Source: Cinclus cinclus (taxonomy: Eukaryota > Chordata > Aves > Passeriformes > Cinclidae). Taken from it: a DNA stretch of 64,000 nt. The stretch lies in the NCBI RefSeq assembly GCF_963662255.1, contig NW_026912178.1:1612001-1676000 (forward strand), read 5' to 3'. The translations under genes and the position numbers were made by a program. Shown here piece by piece: positions 59,001 to 64,000 of this stretch; the stretch's first letter is position 1; each line of letters starts with the position of its first letter. The notes under the pieces are model-generated. The model was given only the letters and a program-made list of their open reading frames with translations, did not search any database and was not told where the DNA came from.

Positions 59001-62000
59001 ATAGGGCCAGGGATGAATTGTGAAAGCATGGGGCACAATAAATCATGGAAATATTATGACACCATAGAGGCCAAGATTCAAATGATTCATTGTAACACCA
59101 AGTGGCCTAAAAGGGCATGGGATGCATTGTGACACCACAGAGGTTAAGAGAAGCAGGGAACCATTGTGACGCAATGCAGGCTAACAATCTAAGAATCCCT
59201 TTTGACACCAGGGGGCGCAAAAGGACCACGGATGAACTGTGACAGCATGGGGACCTATAGAAGCAAGGATCTATTATGACACCATGAAGGCCAAGAATCA
59301 AACGATTCATTGTGACATCAAGTGGCCTAAAAGGGCATGGGATGCATTGTGACACCACAGAGGTTAAGAGAAGCAAGGAACCATTGTGACCCAAGGGAGG
59401 CTAACAATCTAATGATCCATTGTGACACCAGGGGTTGTAATAGGGCCAGGGATGAATTGTGAAAGCATGGGGACCAAGAAAAACATGGAAACATTATGAC
59501 ACCATAGAGGCCAAGACTCAAATGATTCATTGTAACACCAAGTGGACTAAAAGGGCATGGGATGCATTGTGACACCACAGAGGTTAAGAGAAGCAAGGAA
59601 CCATTGTGACCCAATGCAGGCTAACTATCTAAGATTCCCTTTTGACACCAGGGGACGCAAAAGGACAACAGATGAACTGTGACAGCATGGGGACCTATAG
59701 AAGCAAGGATCTATTATGACACCATGAAGGCCAAGAATCAAATGATTCATTGTGACATCAAGTGGCCTAAAAGGGCTTGGAATGCATTGTGACACCACAG
59801 AGGTTAAGACAAGCAAGGAACCATTGTGACCCAAGGGAGGCTTACAATCTAATGATTCATTGTGACACCAGGGGTTGTAATAGGGCCAGGGAAGAATTGT
59901 GAAAGCATGGAGCCCAAAAAAACATGGAAACATTTTGACACCATAGAGGCCAAGACTCAAATGATTCATTGTAACACCAAGTGGCCTTAAAGGGCATGGG
60001 ATGCATTGTGACACCACAGAGGTTAAGAGAAGCAGGGAACCATTGTGACCCAATGCAGGCTAACAATCTAAGAATCCCTTTTGACACCAGGGGGCGCAAA
60101 AGGACCACGGATGAACTGTGACAGCATGGGGACCTATAGAAGCAAGGATCTATTATGACACCATGAAGGCCAAGAATCAAATGATTCATTGTGACATCAA
60201 GTGGCCTAAAAGGGCATGGGTTGCATTGTGACACCACAGAGGTTAAGAGAAGCAAGGAACCATTGTGACCCAATGGAGGCTAACAATCTAAGAATCCCTT
60301 TTGACACCAGGGGGCGCAAAAGGACTACCGATGAACTGTGACAGCATGGGGACCTATAGAAGCAAGGATTTATTATGACACCATGAACGAAAAGAATCAA
60401 ATGATTCATTGTGACATCAAGTGGCCTAAAAGGGCTTGGAATGCATTGTGACACCACAGAGGTTAAGAGAAGCAAGGAACCATTGTGACCCAAGGGAGGC
60501 TAACAATCTAATGATCCCCAGTGACACCAGGGTTTGTAATAGGGCCAGGGATGAATTGTGAAAGCATGGGGCCCAAGAAAAACATGGAAACATTATGACA
60601 CCATAGAGGCCAAGACTCAAATGATTCATTGTAACACCAAGTGGCCTAAAAGGGCATGGGATGCATTGTGACACCACAGAGGTTAAGAGAAGCAAGGAAC
60701 CATTGTGACCCCATGCAGGCTAACTATCCAAGATTCCCTTTTGACACCAGGGGGCGCAAAAGGACCACGGATGAACTGTGACAGCATGGGGACCTATAGA
60801 AGCAAGGATCTATTATGACACCATGAAGGCCAAGAATCAAATGATTCATTGTGACATCAAGTGGCCTAAAAGGGCTTGGAATGCATTGTGACACCACAGA
60901 GGTTAAGAGAAGCAGGGAACCATTGTGACCCAAGGGAGGCTAACAATCTAATGATCCCCTGTGACACCAGGGGTTGTTATAGGGCCAGGGATGAATTGTG
61001 AAAGCATGGGGCACAATAAATCATGGAAATATTATGACACCATAGAGGCCAAGACTCAAACGATTCATTGTGACATCAAGTGGCCTAAAAGGGCATGGGA
61101 CGCATTGTGACACCACAGAGGTTAAGAGAAGCAAGGAACCATTGTGACCCAATGCAGGCTAACAATCTAAGAATCCCTTTTGACACCAGGGGGCGCAAAA
61201 GGACCACGGATGAACTGTGACAGCATGATGACCTATAGAAGCAAGGATCTATTATGACACCATGAAGGCCAAGAATCAAATGATTCATTGTGACATCAAG
61301 TGGCCTAAAAGGGCTTGGAATGCATTGTGACACCACAGAGGTTAAGAGAAGCAAGGAACCATTGTGACCCAAGGGAGGCTAACAATCTAATGATCCATTG
61401 TGACACCAGGGGTTGTAATAGGGCCAGGGATGAATTGTGAAAGCATGGAGCCCAAGAAAAACATGGAAACATTATGACACCATAGAGGCCAAGACTCAAA
61501 TGATTCATTGTAACACCAAGTGGCCTTAAAGGGCATGGGATGCATTGTGACACCACAGAGGTTAAGAGAAGCAGGGAACCATTGTGACCCAATGCAGGCT
61601 AACAATCTAAGAATCCCTTTTGACACCAGGGGGCGCAAAAGGACCACGGATGAACTGTGACAGCATGGGGACCTATAGAAGCAAGGATCTATTATGACAC
61701 CATGAAGGCCAAGAATCAAATGATTCATTGTGACATCAAGTGGCCTAAAAGGGCTTGGAATGCATTGTGACACCACAGAGGTTAAGAGAAGCAAGGAAGC
61801 ATTGTGACCCAATGGAGGCTAACAATCTAAGAATCCCTTTTGACACCAGGGGGCGCAAAAGGACTACCGATGAACTGTGACAGCATGGGGACCTATAGAA
61901 GCAAGGATTTATTATGACACCATGAAGGAAAAGAATCAAATGATTCATTGTGACATCAAGTGGCCTAAAAGGGCTTGGAATGCATTGTGACACCACAGAG

Positions 62001-63360
62001 GTTAAGAGAAGCAAGGAACCATTGTGACCCAAGGGAGGCTAACAATCTAATGATCCCCTGTGACACCAGGGGTTGTTATAGGGCCAGGGATGAATTGTGA
62101 AAGCATGGGGCACAATAAATCTTGGAAATATTATGACACCATAGAGGCCAAGACTCAAATGATTCATTGTTACACCAAGTGGCCTAAAAGGGCATGGGAT
62201 GCATTGTGACACCACAGAGGTTAAGAGAAGCAGGGAACCATTGTGACCCAATGCAGGGTAACAATCTAAGAATCCCTTTTGACACCAGGGGGCTCAAAAG
62301 GACCACGGATGAACTGTGACAGCATGAGGACCTATAGAAGCAAGGGTCTATTATGACACCATGAAGGCCAAGAATCAAATGATTCATTGTGACATCAAGT
62401 GGCCTAAAAGGGCTTGGAATGCATTGTGACACCACAGAGGTTAAGAGAAGCAAGGAACCATTGTGACCCAAGGGAGGCTAACAATCTAATGATCCATTGT
62501 GACACCAGGGGTTGTAATAGGGCCAGGGATGAATTGTGAAATCATGGGGACCAAGAAAAACATGGAAACATTATGACACCATAGAGGCCAAGACTCAAAT
62601 GATTCATTGTTACACCAAGTGGCCTAAAAGGGCATGGGATGCATTGTGACACCACAGAGATTAAGAGAAGCAAGGAACCATTGTGACCCAATGCAGGCTA
62701 ACTATCTAAGATTCCCTTTTGACACCAGGGGACGCAAAAGGACAACAGATGAACTGTGACAGCATGGGGACCTATAGAAGCAAGGATCTATTATGACACC
62801 ATGAAGGCCAAGAATCAAATGATTCATTGTGACATCAAGTGGCCTAAAAGGGCTTGGAATGCATTGTGACACCACAGAGGTTAAGACAAGCAAGGAACCA
62901 TTGTGACCCAAGGGAGGCTTACAATCTAATGATCCATTGTGACACCAGGGGTTGTAATAGGGCCAGGGATGAATTGTGAAAGCATGGAGCCCAAAAAAAC
63001 ATGGAAACATTTTGACACCATAGAGGCCAAGACTCAAATGATTCATTGTAACACCAAGTGGCCTAAAAGGGCATGGGATGCATTGTGACACCACAGGGGT
63101 TAAGAGAAGCAAGGAACCATTGTGACCCAATGCAGGCCAACAATCTAAGAATCCCTTTTGACACCAGGGGGCGCAAAGGGACCACGGATGAACTGTGACG
63201 GCATGGGGACCTATAGAAGCAAGGATCTATTACGACACCATGAAGGCCAAGAATCAAATGATTCATTGAGACATCAAGTGGCCTAAAAGGGCTTGGAATG
63301 CATTGTGACACCACAGAGGTTAAGAGAAGCCGAGAACCATTGTGGCCCAAGGGAGGCTAA
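56049..63360. repeat. ~7.03 kb (32-monomer) higher-order unit following alpha copy 4
   Basis: It repeats 49,456 to about 55,950 at offset 7,033, changes to 7,472 after about 60,900 (one extra A2+B dimer at 60,885-61,323) and returns to 7,033 at about 63,500. B starts are 56049, 56269, 56709, 56929, 57369, 57808, 58467, 58687, 59126, 59566, 60005, 60225, 60665, 61104, 61544, 61764, 62203, 62643 and 63082. Private variants cluster at 56,5xx-57,4xx (GGATAACAATC, CAGGGAGCGC, GACAGAATGG, ATGACGGAAAAG), so this stretch is older or more exposed to mutation than its neighbours. Confidence 0.82.
57589..57807 (+). repeat. A2/B hybrid monomer (copy 5 of 5)
   Basis: Same hybrid structure, 7,033 bp downstream of copy 4. 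It marks the second of the two tandem 7 kb blocks at the right of the window. The preceding B monomer ends GGGCTTGGAATGC here, versus GGGCATGGGATGC before the other four hybrids. Confidence 0.85.
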
Positions 63361-63521
63361 CAATCTAATGATCCCTTTTGACACCAGGGGGCGCAAAAGG
63401 ACCACGGATGAACTGTGACAGCATGATGACCTATAGAAGCAAGGATCTATTATGACACCATGAAGGCCAAGAATCAAATGATTCATTGTGACATCAAGTG
63501 GCCTAAAAGGGCTTGGAATGC
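63302..63521 (+). repeat. A2-to-B switch monomer at the start of the last partial block
   Basis: The front (GCCGAGAACC, TGTGGCCCAAGGGAGGC, CTAATGATCC) is that of the A2 unit that follows block alpha elsewhere (8,128; 20,438; 55,830). It then switches at CCCTTTTGACACC to a full B unit with an intact CTCF-like core at 63,382-63,394. The CATGATGACC variant in the rear equals that of 56,269 and 1,534. The exchange point lies near 63,370. After it the array repeats 56,489 onward at offset 7,033. Confidence 0.85.
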
Positions 63522-64000
63522 ATTGTGACACCACAGAGGTTAAGAGAAGCAAGGAACCATTGTGACCCAAGGGAGGCTAACAATCTAATGATCCATTGTG
63601 ACACCAGGGGTTGTAATAGGGCCAGGGATGAATTGTGAAAGCATGGAGCCCAAGAAAAACATGGAAACATTATGACACAATAGAGGCCAAGACTCAAATG
63701 ATTCATTGTAACACCAAGTGGCCTTAAAGGGCATGGGATGCATTGTGACACCACAGAGGTTAAGAGAAGCAGGGAACCATTGTGACCCAATGCAGGCTAA
63801 CAATCTAAGAATCCCTTTTGACACCAGGGAGCGCAAAAGGACCACGGATGAACTGTGACAGCATGGGGACCTATAGAAGCAAGGATCTATTATGACACCA
63901 TGAAGGCCAAGAATCAAATGATTCATTGTGACATCAAGTGGCCTAAAAGGGCATGGGTTGCATTGTGACACCACAGAGGTTAAGAGAAGCAAGGAACCAT

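Larger units (their letters stand above)
1..64000. repeat. Higher-order satellite DNA array (220 bp monomer, about 292 copies)
   Basis: The window consists of head-to-tail 219-221 bp units from first to last base, all in the same orientation, with no interruption by other sequence. I phase each unit at the ATTGTGACACCACAG segment; such starts fall at 215, 435, 655, 875, 1094, 1314 and so on to 63,962. The first unit starts about 5 bp before the window and the last is cut at 64,000. Units fall into class A (motif CAAGGGAGGC then CCAGGGGTTG), a 219 bp subtype A2 (GCACAATAAATCAT) and class B (CAATGCAGGC then CCAGGGGGCGC). Class differences are spread over the whole 220 bp, whereas units of one class differ by only a few bases. 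CpG is strongly depleted. The family is not one I recognise. A centromeric, pericentromeric, subtelomeric or sex-chromosome location is possible, but nothing in the window decides between them. Confidence 0.97.

Noticed and set aside
196..63992. About two hundred minus-strand open reading frames of 63-168 codons, many beginning MGHNGSLLLL
   Set aside because: They recur with the monomer and, because 220 is not a multiple of three, shift frame at every unit and overlap one another. None extends across the array, class-specific single-base changes freely open or close them, and no domain, signal peptide or codon-level constraint is visible. The hydrophobic look comes from translating the purine-rich repeat in reverse.
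1..64000. CRISPR array, because 36-37 bp direct repeats are present
   Set aside because: The subrepeats are contiguous and diverged with no unique spacers, the larger units repeat as wholes, and no cas-like gene is present.
1..64000. CENP-B box or other known centromere signature
   Set aside because: I looked for the TTCG....A..CGGG pattern and found nothing similar; CpG is nearly absent outside the core and CACGG. A centromeric role cannot be excluded but is not supported.
1..64000. Transposable element, tRNA or rRNA origin of the monomer
   Set aside because: I see no terminal repeats, target-site duplications, A/B box promoters, polyA tails or rRNA-like segments. The internal 37 bp substructure explains the whole 220 bp unit.
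1..64000. Telomeric or simple microsatellite repeat
   Set aside because: No TTAGGG-type tandem or short-period run is present; the shortest repeating unit is about 37 bp.

Overview
The whole 64 kb is one uninterrupted array of satellite DNA. I see no protein-coding gene, RNA gene, transposon or unique sequence, and both window edges cut through a repeat unit, so the true array is longer. The organism cannot be named from this sequence. Megabase-style higher-order satellite organisation, strong CpG depletion (about 0-2 CpG per 220 bp unit) and an embedded vertebrate-type CTCF core motif point to a CpG-methylating animal, most likely a vertebrate. That is an inference, not an identification.

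The array is nested at several levels. (1) A 36-37 bp subrepeat begins with a variant of ATTGTGACACCA. (2) Three subrepeats of 37+36+37 bp make a 110 bp half-unit. (3) Two diverged half-units make a 220 bp monomer; about 292 monomers are present, counting the two partial ones at the ends. (4) Monomers fall into two main classes. By hand tally there are about 157 B, about 93 A, 36 of a 219 bp A subtype (A2) and 5 A/B hybrids. A and B alternate as a ~440 bp dimer in many places, and strictly so at 20,657-27,692. (5) Longer blocks of 11 to 57 monomers recur nearly identically at constant offsets: 2,419, 6,156/6,595, 7,033/7,472, 12,530/12,310, 19,565, 30,556, 36,712 and 47,702 bp. These are multiples of the monomer.

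Region by region: 1-8,260 is block alpha, repeated at 12,531-20,570 with one monomer missing, and from 655 onward at 48,357-55,962. 8,260-10,790 is block beta, repeated at about 27,826-30,331 and 44,973-47,478, and in shortened form at about 38,8xx-40,7xx. 9,150-10,790 is duplicated locally at 11,550-13,209. 20,570-27,692 is the regular alternating A/B tract. 31,210-36,740 is another alpha copy. 37,130-49,900 holds two tandem copies of a ~6.2-6.6 kb unit. 49,200-63,360 holds two tandem copies of a ~7.03 kb unit, and a third starts at the right edge.

The most notable content is functional-looking rather than coding. Nearly every B monomer carries, at monomer position 81-93, the 13-mer CACCAGGGGGCGC, which matches the core of the vertebrate CTCF binding motif. 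By hand count about 114 of 157 B monomers have it intact, all in one orientation. A monomers carry a degenerate version in the same place. The window is therefore potentially a dense, unidirectional, DNA-methylation-sensitive CTCF platform built from a satellite. Many open reading frames of 60-168 codons occur on the minus strand, but they are by-products of the repeat and are not annotated as genes.
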